A stretch of DNA of 40,331 nt, taken from positions 1-40,331 of the forward strand of contig CAMAVC010000021.1 of the NCBI GenBank assembly GCA_945861585.1, read 5' to 3'. The translations under genes and the position numbers were made by a program. The DNA comes from Planctomicrobium piriforme (GTDB lineage: Bacteria > Planctomycetota > Planctomycetia > Pirellulales > UBA1268). Every line of letters begins with the position of its first letter. Position 1 is the first letter of the stretch. Under the pieces are notes generated by a model. That model worked only from the letters and a program-made list of their open reading frames with translations, had not been told where the DNA came from and made no database searches. Of this stretch, positions 17,356 to 26,663 are shown piece after piece.

Positions 17356-17433
17356 AAGCCCGAGGCGTGAGCCGAAGGGAATACGCGTCGCGCTTCGCCA
17401 CCGGGGCATCCTCTCGGCTTACGCCTCGGGCTT
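17356..17433. repeat. Nested inverted repeat (AAGCCCGAGGCGTGAGCCGA)
   Basis: Arms 17356-17375 and 17414-17433 match as inverted repeats at 19 of 20 positions with a 38-nt spacer. I recall this 'AGCCCGAGGCGT' type unit as a frequent planctomycete intergenic repeat, but this needs a genome count. Confidence 0.6.
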
Positions 17434-17626
17434 TCATTGGGGAGGATCGGGGTTGTCCCCTACCATTGAGACGGCGTATTTGACCAGCGGAGCCATGGAT
17501 GGCGCAGCGAATGCGCTCCAGGCAGCGCAGGCAAATCCGAGTGAGCCGAAGCCTGGAGGGCGGAGGCGAACGTCCGGCGAGCGGGATATGGGGAGCCCGA
17601 AGCCGGATTGGGCTAGTGCAAGCCAC

Positions 17627-17644
17627 GACAGGCTGAAGCCTGTC
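17627..17644 (-). repeat. Dispersed GACAGGCT-type hairpin repeat, copy 2
   Basis: GACAGGCT-GA-AGCCTGTC, perfect 8-bp arms with a 2-nt loop, followed by CTAC as in copy 1 at 5201-5220. It begins 9 nt after the ilvD stop on the minus strand, so it could stabilise or end the ilvD transcript; no T-run is present. Confidence 0.6.
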
Positions 17645-17653
17645 CTACAAGCG

Positions 17654-19333
17654 TTACTCGTCAGTCACGCAGCCCTTCGAGGCCGGCTGCACGCAGCGGA
17701 TGTACTTCGCCAGCATGCCGCGCGTGGCCTTGGGGGGCGGGGCCTGCCAGGCGGACCGCCGCTTCGCGAACTCGGCATCGGAGACCTCGGCGTCGATCGA
17801 GGCGGCCTCGGCATCGATCACCACCATGTCGCCGTCGTGCACGAGCGCGAGCGGCCCGCCGTCTTGCGCCTCGGGCACGACGTGGCCGACGATGAAGCCA
17901 TGCGAGCCGCCCGAAAACCGGCCGTCGGTGATCAGCGCCACGTCGTTGCCCAGGCCGGCGCCCATGAGCGCAGAGGTGGGCGTGAGCATCTCCGGCATGC
18001 CGGGGCCGCCCTTCGGCCCCTCGTAGCGGATGATGACGACGTCGCCCCGCTTGATGCCGCCCTGCTCGAGGGCGGCGAGCATCGCCTCCTCGCTGTCGAA
18101 CACGCGGGCTGGGCCGCTGAATTTCGAGCCTTCCTTACCCGTGATCTTCGCGACGGCCGAGCCGGGCGCGAGGTTGCCGTGGAGGATCGTGATGTGGCCG
18201 GTTTTCTTGAGCGGGCTTTCGACCGGCTGGATGATCTTCTGCCCGGGAGCGAGCCCCTTGCTCGTGGCGAGATTCTCGGCGAGTGTCTTGCCCGTGACGG
18301 TCATGCAATCGCCGTCCATGAGGCCCTTGTCGAGCAGGTATTTCATGAGGCCGCTCGTGCCGCCGACCGAGTGCAGATCTTCCTGGACGAACTTGCCGCT
18401 CGGCTTGAGGTCGGCGAGGTAGGGGATCCGGCGAGCGGTCTTCTGGAAGTCGGCGGGCGTGAGGTCGATGCCCACGGTGCGGGCCATCGCGATCAGATGG
18501 AGCACGGCGTTCGTCGAACCACCGAGCGCCATGATGGTGACCATCGCATTCTCGAAGGCGCGGCGGGTCATGATGTCGCGCGGCTTGAGGTCGATTTCGA
18601 GAAGATGGCGGATCGCCGCCCCAGCCCGCAGGCACTCGGCGAGTTTGTCGGGGTGCTCGGCGGGGATCGACGCGCTGTCTGGCAGCGACATGCCCATCGC
18701 CTCGATGGCCGTGGCCATCGTGTTGGCCGTGTACATGCCACCGCAGGCTCCGGCTCCAGGGCATGCATGGCGGACGATGTCGCCGCGCCGCGTGTCGTCG
18801 ATTCGGCCGGCCACGTATTCGCCGTAGCACTGGAAGGCCGACACGATGTCGAGCGCCGTGCCATCGGCGAGGTGCCCGGGCTTGATCGTGCCGCCGTAGA
18901 CCATCAGTGCCGGACGATTGAGCCGGCCCATGGCGATGAGGCAGCCGGGCATGTTCTTGTCGCAGCCGGGGATCGCCACCAGGGCGTCGTACCACTGGGC
19001 ATGCATCACCGTCTCGAGCGAGTCGGCGATGATGTCGCGGGAGGGAAGGGAGTAGCTCATCCCCTCGGTGCCCATCGAAATGCCGTCGCTGACACCGATC
19101 GAGTTGAACCGCATCCCCACCATGCCGGCCGCGACCACGCCTTCGCGAACCTTTGCCGCCAGTGTGTTCAAGTGCATGTTGCAGGTGTTCCCCTCGTACC
19201 ACATGCTCGCGATCCCTACCTGCGGCTTGTCGAGGTCGGAGGGCTGGAGGCCGGTGCCGAGGAGCATGGCCTGCGAGGCGCCCTGCGACCGGGGCTGCGT
19301 GATACGGGAGCTGTAGCGGTTGAGGACTGCCAT
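17654..19333 (-). CDS. ilvD: Dihydroxy-acid dehydratase
   Basis: Fe-S dehydratase of branched-chain amino acid synthesis (valine, leucine, isoleucine). 559 aa, normal length. Signatures: the cluster-ligand region [19 protein letters not shown] near residue 120, the second cluster motif [18 protein letters not shown] near residue 190, [14 protein letters not shown], and the C-terminal [24 protein letters not shown] 19333 starts at the usual N-terminus ([12 protein letters not shown]). The reverse-strand hexamer TACTAT around 19418-19423 could be a -10. A hairpin repeat follows the stop. No other ilv genes are adjacent. Confidence 0.97.
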   Translation of the reverse strand: MAVLNRYSSRITQPRSQGASQAMLLGTGLQPSDLDKPQVGIASMWYEGNTCNMHLNTLAAKVREGVVAAGMVGMRFNSIGVSDGISMGTEGMSYSLPSRDIIADSLETVMHAQWYDALVAIPGCDKNMPGCLIAMGRLNRPALMVYGGTIKPGHLADGTALDIVSAFQCYGEYVAGRIDDTRRGDIVRHACPGAGACGGMYTANTMATAIEAMGMSLPDSASIPAEHPDKLAECLRAGAAIRHLLEIDLKPRDIMTRRAFENAMVTIMALGGSTNAVLHLIAMARTVGIDLTPADFQKTARRIPYLADLKPSGKFVQEDLHSVGGTSGLMKYLLDKGLMDGDCMTVTGKTLAENLATSKGLAPGQKIIQPVESPLKKTGHITILHGNLAPGSAVAKITGKEGSKFSGPARVFDSEEAMLAALEQGGIKRGDVVIIRYEGPKGGPGMPEMLTPTSALMGAGLGNDVALITDGRFSGGSHGFIVGHVVPEAQDGGPLALVHDGDMVVIDAEAASIDAEVSDAEFAKRRSAWQAPPPKATRGMLAKYIRCVQPASKGCVTDE

Positions 19334-19478
19334 GCCTGGGATTCCTTCGGGGGCGAGGTTCGCTCCGATCGCGGCAAGGCGCCGGCCGGAGACCTTTTCG
19401 GGGATGCTTGGGGCAGAATAGTATCTGAGGCACCGCTTTCAAAGCGCCTTCCTCCCGCCCCTCGCCCCCCGCCCACTC

Positions 19479-20105
19479 ATGCCCCGCCGCCCCGCCTTCG
19501 TGTTTCTCGATCTCGGCAACGTGATCGTGATGTTCGATCGAGAGCGTGCCCATCGGCAGATGGCCGCAGTGGCCGGCGTGCCGGTTGAGGCCGTGCAGGC
19601 GACGCTCGCGGCCACGCAACTCGAGCAACGGCTGGAGAAGGGACTGATCGACTGGCCGGGCTTCCACGCCGAGTTTTCCCGGCACGTCGGCGCCGCGGCC
19701 GACCCAATCCTCCTGGCCGCCGCTGCCAGCGACATGTTCACGCTGAATGTCGCGATGCTGCCGGTGATCGCCGGCCTCACACGAGCCGGCGTGCCGATCG
19801 GCATCCTCTCCAACACGTGCGGCATTCACTGGGAGCACCTGCTTTCGAAGCGGTATGCGATCCTGCCGGGCACCGCCACGGTGACGGTGCTCAGCCACGA
19901 GGTGTCCGCCGTGAAACCGGAGCCCGCCATCTACGCAGCCGCAGCCGCGCAGGTCGGCGTGGCCCCGGAGCAGATCTTCTTTTGCGACGACATTCCGGCC
20001 CACGTGGAAGCCGCCCGGGCCTGCGGCTGGGATGCCGAAGTGTTCGAGTCGGCGGCGGGCCTCATCGGCGCCTTGCACCGGCGCGGCCTCAACCTGGGCG
20101 TATAG
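19479..20105 (+). CDS. HAD-superfamily phosphatase
   Basis: A 208-aa hydrolase of the haloacid dehalogenase superfamily. Motif I is FLDLGNVIVMFD near residues 9-20; here DLGN has the first Asp nucleophile and N in place of the second Asp, as in the YihX-like/epoxide-hydrolase N-terminal subgroup. Motif II is ILSNT near residue 109, motif III is the Lys in SAVKPEPAIY, and motif IV is FFCDDIPAHV. A helical cap lies between I and II. Substrate unknown; sugar phosphates are typical for the subgroup. Its 3' end overlaps the convergent glutaredoxin-like gene by 17 nt. Confidence 0.85.
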   Translation: MPRRPAFVFLDLGNVIVMFDRERAHRQMAAVAGVPVEAVQATLAATQLEQRLEKGLIDWPGFHAEFSRHVGAAADPILLAAAASDMFTLNVAMLPVIAGLTRAGVPIGILSNTCGIHWEHLLSKRYAILPGTATVTVLSHEVSAVKPEPAIYAAAAAQVGVAPEQIFFCDDIPAHVEAARACGWDAEVFESAAGLIGALHRRGLNLGV

Positions 20106-20313
20106 CGGCGACGAACTGCCCTTCGTCAAACAGCCCCTCCAGCACGACGACTCCGTCGATTTCCACGACCGGAACACGGAGCCCGAAGGCCCGCGCTGCC
20201 TCGGGAACGGCATCGACGTCGATCACGGCCCCGTCTGGAGCATGGCAGGCGAGCCAGTCCTCAACCCGCTCGCAGAGGTGGCAGCCGCGGCGTGAATACA
20301 GCACGATGTGCAT
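20089..20313 (-). CDS. Glutaredoxin-like small protein
   Basis: A 74-aa protein: beta strand HIVLYSRRG, then CHLC as a CxxC active site, a helix (ERVEDWLACH), a strand with VIDVDAVPEA, and RVPVVEIDGVVVLEG carrying the cis-proline (VPVV). This is the minimal glutaredoxin/DUF836 layout and suggests thiol-disulfide exchange in the cytoplasm. ATG 20313 is divergent from the kinase gene (42-nt gap) and convergent with the HAD gene (17-nt overlap). Longer open frames upstream on this strand are shadows of the kinase. Confidence 0.82.
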   Translation of the reverse strand: MHIVLYSRRGCHLCERVEDWLACHAPDGAVIDVDAVPEAARAFGLRVPVVEIDGVVVLEGLFDEGQFVAAIRPG

Positions 20314-20355
20314 CGGGACGGTACGATTGAGTGAGTCGGAGCCGACCGATCCACC

Positions 20356-21897
20356 ATGAGCGACGCCCCACCTCCCGTCCAGACCCTGCCCGAATTCCTC
20401 AGGGTGCTGCGCGCCAGCGGGCTCGTGCCCGAAGACAGCCTCGCTCCCCTGGCCGATCCCCTGCGCGATGAATCGGGCCCCGTGCCCGAGTCGCTGACGA
20501 CGGCCCTCGTCGAAGGCCAGCTCCTCACGGAATGGCAGCTCGAGCAGCTGCGCAAGGGCAAGAGCAAAGGATTCACGCTCGGCAAATACCGCCTGCTCCG
20601 CCTGCTCGGGGCGGGCGGCATGAGCAGCGTCTACCTCGCCGAGAACCCGACGCTTCGACAGCGTGTGGCGATCAAGGTGCTGCCCATCAAGCGGGTCGAG
20701 CAGAGTTCGTATCTGGCGCGATTCGAACGCGAAGCCCAGGTGGCCTATCGGCTCAGCCATCACAACATCGCCCGGGCGTTCGATCTCGAGGCCTCGGGCG
20801 CGGTGCACTTCATCGTGATGGAATACATCGAGGGCACCGACCTGCATGCGAAGGTGAAGGCGGAGGGCCCGCTCGACGTGCGCGACACGGCCGACTACGT
20901 GCGGCAAGCCGCGGTGGGCCTGCACTACGCGCACGAAGAAGGGCTCGTGCACCGCGACATCAAGCCTGCCAACCTGATGCTCGACAAGCGCGGCACGATC
21001 AAGATTCTCGATCTCGGCCTGGCACTCGACGACGACGAGGAGCAGGCTTCGCTGACCCGGGAACACGACGAAAAGGTGCTGGGAACTGCCGACTATCTGG
21101 CCCCCGAGCAGGCCCGCGACAGCCACAAGGCCGATCGTCGCTCCGACATCTACTCCCTCGGCTGCACGCTCTACTATCTGCTCGTGGGCCGGGCGCCCTT
21201 CGCAAAGGGCTCGCTCGCCGAACGCATCCGGGCCCACATGAAAGAGCCGCCGCCGAACCCGCTCGACGAGCGGGCCGACGTGCCGCCGGCGCTGGCCGAA
21301 CTCTACTTCCGGATGATGGAGAAGCACCCTGAAGCGCGGCCGCAGACAGCCCGCGAGGTGGCCGAGGCGCTCGAAGCCTGGTTGGCGTCGTCGGTTGCAA
21401 AGCCTTCCGGCCGCCAGGACCCACCTCGGCGGCCGCTCCGCCGCACCCCCGCGGCGGGGTCCGACGCCACCCGCATTCTGCCGCCCGGCACCGTGATGCG
21501 CAGCGGCCCGAGCAGCAGTGCGGGCCGCGCCGTACGATCCGGCGGCAGCGGTGCGTTGGGCGGGCCGCCGCGGCCGGCCACCGGAGCGCCCGTCGTTCCC
21601 ACCCCGCATCGGCCCGACGATGCGGTCGACCTCTCCAGCCTGTCGTTCGGCCCGTCGGCCGCTTCGCCCGGAAGCCGGCCTGCCGGCGGGCCGCACGTCA
21701 AGAGCGGCGGGCGGAGCTATGCGCCGAAGGCGTCGAAGGCGCCGCAGCACAATCCGACCCGCGGCGGCCTCGGGGCGACGCTCCGAGTATTGATGGACAA
21801 GCAGGTGGCGGGTTTGCCGCTCGGCTTTTGGGTCGTCGTGGCTCTCGCTGGCGTCGCGGCCCTTGGCCTGGGCGTGAGCCTCTGGCTCGGAGGCTGA
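20356..21897 (+). CDS. Membrane-anchored Hanks-type Ser/Thr protein kinase
   Basis: A 513-aa protein. Residues 1-70 are a small helical pre-domain (ALVEGQLLTEWQLEQLRKG). The kinase domain is at about 76-340, with the Gly loop LLGAGGMSSVYLAE, VAIKVL (catalytic Lys), the catalytic loop VHRDIKPANLML, DLG in place of DFG, the activation segment GTADYLAPEQARD, and SDIYSLGCTLYYLLVG. A Pro/Gly/Ser-rich linker (350-475) leads to one transmembrane helix at about 490-510 (FWVVVALAGVAALGLGV) at the extreme C-terminus. There are no PASTA or other sensor domains. This layout is the usual planctomycete one. Targets unknown. Confidence 0.93.
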   Translation: MSDAPPPVQTLPEFLRVLRASGLVPEDSLAPLADPLRDESGPVPESLTTALVEGQLLTEWQLEQLRKGKSKGFTLGKYRLLRLLGAGGMSSVYLAENPTLRQRVAIKVLPIKRVEQSSYLARFEREAQVAYRLSHHNIARAFDLEASGAVHFIVMEYIEGTDLHAKVKAEGPLDVRDTADYVRQAAVGLHYAHEEGLVHRDIKPANLMLDKRGTIKILDLGLALDDDEEQASLTREHDEKVLGTADYLAPEQARDSHKADRRSDIYSLGCTLYYLLVGRAPFAKGSLAERIRAHMKEPPPNPLDERADVPPALAELYFRMMEKHPEARPQTAREVAEALEAWLASSVAKPSGRQDPPRRPLRRTPAAGSDATRILPPGTVMRSGPSSSAGRAVRSGGSGALGGPPRPATGAPVVPTPHRPDDAVDLSSLSFGPSAASPGSRPAGGPHVKSGGRSYAPKASKAPQHNPTRGGLGATLRVLMDKQVAGLPLGFWVVVALAGVAALGLGVSLWLGG

Positions 21898-21904
21898 CGC
21901 TGGC

Positions 21905-22675
21905 TCAGCCTCGGGGCCCGATCCGCCACGGCCCCTCGGCGAGCGCGTCGATCGCGACTCGGCGCGTGAGATCGAAATCGAGCGGTGTGAGCGTGACGTT
22001 GCCAGCGGCGAGCGTTGTCACGTCCGACTCGCTCGGCGATGGTGGGGGCGGCGGATCGTTGGTGGCCCAGTAGTAGGGCCGGCCGCGCGGATCGACCCGC
22101 CGCTCGAACGCCTCGCCGTAGCGGGCGGTGCTCATCGGCACCACGCGAAGCACGGGCGACCCGGCGAGCGCCCGCGTCGGGATGTTGATGTTGAACAGAC
22201 TGCCGGCGGGCGGTGTGCGCGCGAGCAACTCTCGGATCACGTCGATCGCGATCTCGGCGGCCCGGTCGAAGTCGGCGTGTTCGTCGTACTCGAGCGACAC
22301 GGCGATGCTCGTGATTCCGAAAAACGCGCCCTCCACGGCCGCGGCCACGGTGCCCGAATAGAGCACGTTGATTCCGGCATTGAGGCCAGCGTTGATGCCG
22401 CTGACGATCACGTCGGGACGCTGCGGGCAAAACTCGGAAATCCCGAGTTTGACCGCGTCGGCCGGGCTGCCGTCGACGGCCCACCCGCGGCTCCTGCTGC
22501 CGTCGAAAATCTCCTTGGCAGTCAGCGGCGTCAAAAACGTGATCGCATGCCCCACGCCGCTCTGCTCGGTCGATGGCGCCACGACGCTGACGGTGGCGAG
22601 GCGGCGCATGGCCCGCTCCATGGCCGCCAGGCCGGGTGCGAAGATGCCGTCGTCGTTCGTGAGGAGCGCATGCAT
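21905..22675 (-). CDS. surE: 5'-nucleotidase SurE
   Basis: Metal-dependent nucleoside monophosphatase/exopolyphosphatase, 256 aa. The N-terminus ALLTNDDGIFAPG holds the metal-binding Asp pair; VVAPSTEQSGVGHAIT, SGINAGLNAG and YSGTVAAAVEG complete the SurE signature. Divergent from guaA with 82 nt between starts; the minus-strand TATAGT at 22691-22696 is a possible -10. Its 3' end is 7 nt from the end of the convergent kinase gene. Confidence 0.95.
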   Translation of the reverse strand: MHALLTNDDGIFAPGLAAMERAMRRLATVSVVAPSTEQSGVGHAITFLTPLTAKEIFDGSRSRGWAVDGSPADAVKLGISEFCPQRPDVIVSGINAGLNAGINVLYSGTVAAAVEGAFFGITSIAVSLEYDEHADFDRAAEIAIDVIRELLARTPPAGSLFNINIPTRALAGSPVLRVVPMSTARYGEAFERRVDPRGRPYYWATNDPPPPPSPSESDVTTLAAGNVTLTPLDFDLTRRVAIDALAEGPWRIGPRG

Positions 22676-22718
22676 GCGGGATCTCGCGGCACTATAGAAC
22701 GCCCACCCAGGAATTTTC

Positions 22719-22724
22719 TATACT
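22719..22724 (+). promoter_or_regulatory. Candidate -10 element for guaA
   Basis: TATACT in an AT-rich patch (GAATTTTCTATACT) 33 nt before the guaA ATG; no convincing -35 hexamer. No purine riboswitch-like fold was recognised in the short leader. Confidence 0.35.
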
Positions 22725-22757
22725 CCCGGGTTTTTCCGTCCCTCCGAGTGCTCCGCC

Positions 22758-24350
22758 ATGCCGTCCGCACCCGCCCCTTCGAGCCCCGCGCCGTCTGCTG
22801 GCCCGGCCCCACAGTCCGAACGCGTGCTCGTGCTCGATTTCGGGTCGCAGTATGCCCAGCTCATCGCCCGCAGGGTCCGGGAGCAAAACGTCTATTGCGA
22901 GATCGTGCGGCACGACATCACCGCCGACCGAATCCGTGAACTCGACCCCAAGGGCATCATCCTCTCGGGCGGGCCGGCGAGCGTCTACGAAGCCGGCGCC
23001 CCGCAGTGTGATCCGGGGATTTTTCGCCTCGGCATTCCCGTGCTCGGCATCTGCTACGGCATGCAACTGGTGTGCAAGGCTCTGGGTGGCACAGTGGGGC
23101 AGGCGCAGGCCCGGGAGTATGGCCGGGCATCCTGCGACGTGCTCACCGCCGACAGCCTGTTCGCCGGCGTGCCACGGACCACCGAGGTCTGGATGAGCCA
23201 TGGCGATCAGGTCGACCGGGTGTCGGCCGATTTCGTGCCGCTGGCCAGCACGCCGACGTGCCCTCTGGCCGCGGTCAAGCATGCCACACTGCCCGTCTTC
23301 GGGCTGCAGTTCCACCCTGAGGTGACCCACACGCCGGCCGGCGGCACGATGCTCGCCAATTTCCTCACGGCGGTGTGCGGATGCAGCGGTTCGTGGCGGC
23401 TGGAAGACTTCGCCGCCCGGACCATCGACGAGGTGCGGCGCCGCGTGGGCCCCGACCGCGTGATCTGTGGGCTCTCCGGCGGAGTCGATTCCGCGGTGGT
23501 GGCGGCACTTCTCTCCCGGGCGATCGGGGACCAGCTGTCGTGCATCCTCGTCGACAACGGCCTGCTCCGGAAAAACGAGGCGGCGGCGGTGATCGACGAG
23601 TTCACCACCCACTTCCAGAGTGATCTCCACGTCGTGCCGGCCGAAGCGCGGTTCTTGGACGTGCTCGCCGGCGTCACAGAACCGCAGGAAAAGCGCCGCC
23701 GCATCGGTCGCACGTTCATCGACTGTTTCGCCGACGAGGCGGCGAAGATCACCGGCGCGCGGTTCCTCGCCCAGGGCACGCTCTATCCCGACGTGATCGA
23801 GAGCGGTGCGGCTCCGGACGGCCCGGCGGCCACGATCAAGCTCCATCACAACGTGGGCGGACTGCCCGAAGACCTCCAGTTTGAGCTCATCGAGCCGCTC
23901 CGCGACCTGTTCAAGGACGAAGTTCGTGCCCTCGGGCTGCAGCTGGGGCTGCCGGAGCGGATCGTGTGGCGGCACCCGTTCCCCGGCCCCGGCCTCGCCG
24001 TCCGCTGCATCGGCGAAGTGACGAAGCCGCGCCTCAACACGCTTCGGCAGGCCGATGCGATCGTGCTCGAGGAGCTCGAACGGGCAGGGCTGATGCGAAA
24101 AGTGTCGCAGGCGTTCGCGGTGCTCCTGCCGGTGCAGAGCGTGGGCGTGATGGGCGACGCCCGTACCTACGACGACGTGCTCGCCGTGCGGGCGGTCGAG
24201 ACGGAAGACTTCATGACGGCCGACTGGAGCCACCTGCCCTACGACCTCCTGGCCCGCATTTCGAGCCGGGTGATCAACGAGGTGCGGGGCGTCAACCGCG
24301 TGGTCTACGACATCTCGTCGAAGCCGCCGGCCACGATCGAGTGGGAGTGA
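22758..24350 (+). CDS. guaA: GMP synthase (glutamine-hydrolysing)
   Basis: XMP to GMP with glutamine and ATP. 530 aa. Class I glutamine amidotransferase domain at about 20-210: [18 protein letters not shown], the nucleophile in GICYGMQL, and FHPEVTHT with the catalytic His/Glu. ATP pyrophosphatase domain from about 235 with the PP-loop [14 protein letters not shown]-terminal dimer domain ends in the family tail PATIEWE. The N-terminal 20 residues are a Pro/Ala-rich extension; an internal start is possible but this ATG is the first good one. Confidence 0.97.
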   Translation: MPSAPAPSSPAPSAGPAPQSERVLVLDFGSQYAQLIARRVREQNVYCEIVRHDITADRIRELDPKGIILSGGPASVYEAGAPQCDPGIFRLGIPVLGICYGMQLVCKALGGTVGQAQAREYGRASCDVLTADSLFAGVPRTTEVWMSHGDQVDRVSADFVPLASTPTCPLAAVKHATLPVFGLQFHPEVTHTPAGGTMLANFLTAVCGCSGSWRLEDFAARTIDEVRRRVGPDRVICGLSGGVDSAVVAALLSRAIGDQLSCILVDNGLLRKNEAAAVIDEFTTHFQSDLHVVPAEARFLDVLAGVTEPQEKRRRIGRTFIDCFADEAAKITGARFLAQGTLYPDVIESGAAPDGPAATIKLHHNVGGLPEDLQFELIEPLRDLFKDEVRALGLQLGLPERIVWRHPFPGPGLAVRCIGEVTKPRLNTLRQADAIVLEELERAGLMRKVSQAFAVLLPVQSVGVMGDARTYDDVLAVRAVETEDFMTADWSHLPYDLLARISSRVINEVRGVNRVVYDISSKPPATIEWE

Positions 24351-24389
24351 CCCGAGAGGCACGGCCTGGCGGCTGTTCCGCTGGATGCA

Positions 24390-24701
24390 CTACTTGATGT
24401 ACTGCTGGCCGCGGACGACCTGCACGTCGGCGAGCCAGGCGATACAGGCGTAGTGCTCGAAATACTCGTGCGACACGTGCGTGAGGATCGCCTCGGCCAC
24501 ATGCATCGGCACGACGAACTCCAGCTTCATCGTCTTGGCGCCGATCGTTGACGCCACGGTGCGGGCGCTCCTCGACCCCTCGCCGATCACCTCGCTCAGC
24601 GTGTAGCCGGTCGCGCCGAGCTTCAGCCCCTCGTCGGCGATGTCTTCCATGATCACGGTCTCGCCGACGATCGTCACCAGTTTGAGCGGATAGAGATGCA
24701 C
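24390..24701 (-). CDS. sbtB: PII-like signalling protein SbtB
   Basis: A 103-aa trimeric PII-fold protein. It starts with PLKLVTIVGE (first strand), has a T-loop region around residues 38-55 (VIGEGSRSARTVAST), then KLEFVVPMHVAEAIL and a C-terminal VQVVRGQQY. The sequence is closer to SbtB (cAMP/AMP-binding regulator of the SbtA transporter) than to GlnB; it lacks the GlnB uridylylation Tyr context and also the Cys-rich redox tail seen in some cyanobacterial SbtB. It lies 19 nt downstream of sbtA, the standard partner, so it should gate bicarbonate uptake. Confidence 0.9.
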   Translation of the reverse strand: MHLYPLKLVTIVGETVIMEDIADEGLKLGATGYTLSEVIGEGSRSARTVASTIGAKTMKLEFVVPMHVAEAILTHVSHEYFEHYACIAWLADVQVVRGQQYIK

Positions 24702-24720
24702 GATTCCTCCCCGGACAAAG

Positions 24721-25824
24721 TCACGTCGCCCCGAGCCACTTGGCCATTTCGTAATAGATCGGAATGCCCAAGGCTATGTTGAATGGAAACGTGATGGCAA
24801 GCGCTGCCGTGATCGAATACGTCGGATTCGCCTCCGGGAGCGTGAGCCGCACGGCTGGGGGAGCGGCGATGTAGGAGGCGCTGGCCACAATCGCCGCCAA
24901 CACGGTGCACCCGCCGAGGTTCAGGCCGGCCGCGTGACCGAAATAGGCGCCGAGGAAGCCGTGCACCAGCGGCATCAGGATGCCGAAGGCCACGAGAAAG
25001 GGGCCGACCTTGACGAGGTCTCCGAGCCGCTCACCGGCGACGAGACCCATCTCGAGGAGAAAGATGCAGAGCGCACCCCGAAAGAGCATGCCTTTGCTCT
25101 GAAAGAATTCATAAAACGGCTGAAATGCCTGGTCGTCCATGAACATCGTCGAGATGAATCCGATCACCAGCAGGCCAGCCATCAGCATGATCGATTGGCC
25201 GGTGATCACTTCGTAGAGCGCTTCGTAGAGCTTCGATTCGCGGACGTGCCGCCGTTCTGGGGTGGCTTTCGCCGCCCGCTCTCGCGAGGAAAGCCCCGCG
25301 CCCAGGACGAGCGCGATTGCGATGCCCGGGCATTCGAGAATGGTGACGAGCGTGGGCAGGAAGCTGTTGGCGGGATGGTTGGTCTGCTCGACGAACGAGT
25401 TGGCCACCGCATAGGTCACCGCCGACGTGCTGCCGTAGTGGGCGGCGATGCCTGCCGAATCGGCGATCGACATGCCGCCGATGTAGCGCAGCACGACGAA
25501 CGACGTGAGTGGCGTGAGACACCCCAGAAAGAGCGTCGCCAAAGCCGGCTTCCAGATCGTGGACACACCGTGCATCTGGTACTCGTGGGCCAACTCGTGT
25601 CCGCCGACGAAGCCGATCGACATCAGCAGAAAAATGGCGATCGAGAGATACAACTCCTTCGGGATTTTGATCCCGCCATGGATCCGCGTGCATACGATGC
25701 CGAGCACGAAGCACAGCGGAATCGGCGTCAGCAGATTCCGCTCGAGCGATTCGAGCATTCGCGAGAGTTGCTCGCCCGTCACCACGGCCCACAGTGGAAG
25801 GGCTGCCACGATGGAGAGTGTCAT
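24721..25824 (-). CDS. sbtA: Sodium-dependent bicarbonate transporter SbtA
   Basis: A 367-aa inner-membrane transporter with about ten hydrophobic helices in two inverted halves. Family features: LLTPIPLCFVLGIVCTRI early, ELYLSIAIFLLMSIGFVGG, a first core loop AAHYGSTSAVTYAVA, and the second core segment AAIVASASYIAAPPAVRLTLPEANP. Length matches SbtA. ATG 25824 gives a membrane helix within 20 residues; the frame is open further upstream without conserved sequence. Followed by sbtB (operon). It is divergent from the response regulator, and this spacer of 167 nt must hold both promoters. Confidence 0.92.
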   Translation of the reverse strand: MTLSIVAALPLWAVVTGEQLSRMLESLERNLLTPIPLCFVLGIVCTRIHGGIKIPKELYLSIAIFLLMSIGFVGGHELAHEYQMHGVSTIWKPALATLFLGCLTPLTSFVVLRYIGGMSIADSAGIAAHYGSTSAVTYAVANSFVEQTNHPANSFLPTLVTILECPGIAIALVLGAGLSSRERAAKATPERRHVRESKLYEALYEVITGQSIMLMAGLLVIGFISTMFMDDQAFQPFYEFFQSKGMLFRGALCIFLLEMGLVAGERLGDLVKVGPFLVAFGILMPLVHGFLGAYFGHAAGLNLGGCTVLAAIVASASYIAAPPAVRLTLPEANPTYSITAALAITFPFNIALGIPIYYEMAKWLGAT

Positions 25825-25991
25825 GCTGGATTGGCCTCGAGACGGCGGCGGTTCATAAACTACAGCCCAGAGCCTACAGAAACACGGGCTGTTTTCGATG
25901 CCGGTTTCGCCAGGCTGTGCGAAAGGTAAGCGCTGTCCGGGGGAGGCCGTGGCATACTGACGGAATCGTGAGCCAGCCGGAGGCGACATCC

Positions 25992-26663
25992 ATGCACATC
26001 GCCATCATCGAAGACGACCCGGTCATCGCCAAGGCCGTGCGGACGGCGGTCGAGGAGTCGGGGCACAGTTGCACCGTCGTGCCGGACGGCGCCATTGCCG
26101 TGCGCGACCACGCCATCCTCTCGTGCGACCTCGCGGTGCTCGACTTGATGCTGCCCAAGCTGGGAGGACTCGAGGTCTTGCGTGAAGCACGGAAGGCGGG
26201 CGTGAAGACGCCGGTCATCGTGCTGACGGCGCTCGCGACGGTGCCGGACAAGCTCGGCGGCTTCGATGCTGGAGCCGACGACTATCTCGTGAAGCCCTTC
26301 GAGATGGATGAGTTGCTCGCCCGGATCGACGCGGTTCATCGGCGGACGGCACACAAGCCCTCCATGGAATTGCATGCCGGCGACCTCTGCCTCAGTCTGT
26401 CGACGAAGCGGGTCACGGTCGCGGGCCGCTCGGTCGACCTCACGCCGACGGAGGTCAGCATCTTGGAACTCCTCATGCGGTTTCAGGGGCAGGTCGTCAC
26501 ACGCAAGATGCTCTGCGAGCATGTGTGGGGATTCGACTGGGACGGCCCCACGAACGTGATCGAGGTGCACATCAACAGGCTGCGTGGAAAGCTCGATCGG
26601 GGCCGCGACTCCTCGCTCATCCACACCGTGCGAGGCCGCGGCTATGCGCTCGCCGTGGGCTGA
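25992..26663 (+). CDS. OmpR-family response regulator
   Basis: A 223-aa regulator. Receiver domain 1-115 with acidic pair D8/D9, phospho-acceptor D51 (AVLDLMLPKLGG), T83-type LTALA and the Lys of LVKPFEMDELLARI. Winged-helix DNA-binding domain at about 128-222 (LTPTEVSILELLM, VEVH-like IEVHINRLRGKLD, IHTVRGRGYAL). The following kinase gene overlaps it by 20 nt. Its gene starts back-to-back with sbtA, so sbtAB and the downstream porin are candidate targets. Confidence 0.93.
   Translation: MHIAIIEDDPVIAKAVRTAVEESGHSCTVVPDGAIAVRDHAILSCDLAVLDLMLPKLGGLEVLREARKAGVKTPVIVLTALATVPDKLGGFDAGADDYLVKPFEMDELLARIDAVHRRTAHKPSMELHAGDLCLSLSTKRVTVAGRSVDLTPTEVSILELLMRFQGQVVTRKMLCEHVWGFDWDGPTNVIEVHINRLRGKLDRGRDSSLIHTVRGRGYALAVG

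Larger units (their letters stand above)
17247..17606. repeat. Palindromic repeat element, copy 2 (about 360 bp, composite)
   Basis: Outer arms of 24 bp (17247-17270 and 17583-17606) are inverted with one mismatch, core CCGGCTTCGGGCTCCCC. The arms extend further inward through CGCCGGACGTTCGC. The right half (17463-17606) is the reverse complement of most of the element at 7349-7490, including AAATCCGAGTGAGCC and CGTATTTGACCAGCG, with a small insertion. Two other perfect or near-perfect hairpins are nested inside. The 455-bp gap between the Pro-rich protein gene and ilvD contains no gene. Confidence 0.7.

Noticed and set aside
16658..19588. A 976-codon plus-strand open frame
   Set aside because: It runs antisense to ilvD and through the palindromic repeat; no recognisable domain in the product.
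22692..24362. A minus-strand frame of about 556 codons over guaA
   Set aside because: Shadow of guaA; the product has no domain and is Arg/His/Gly-rich.
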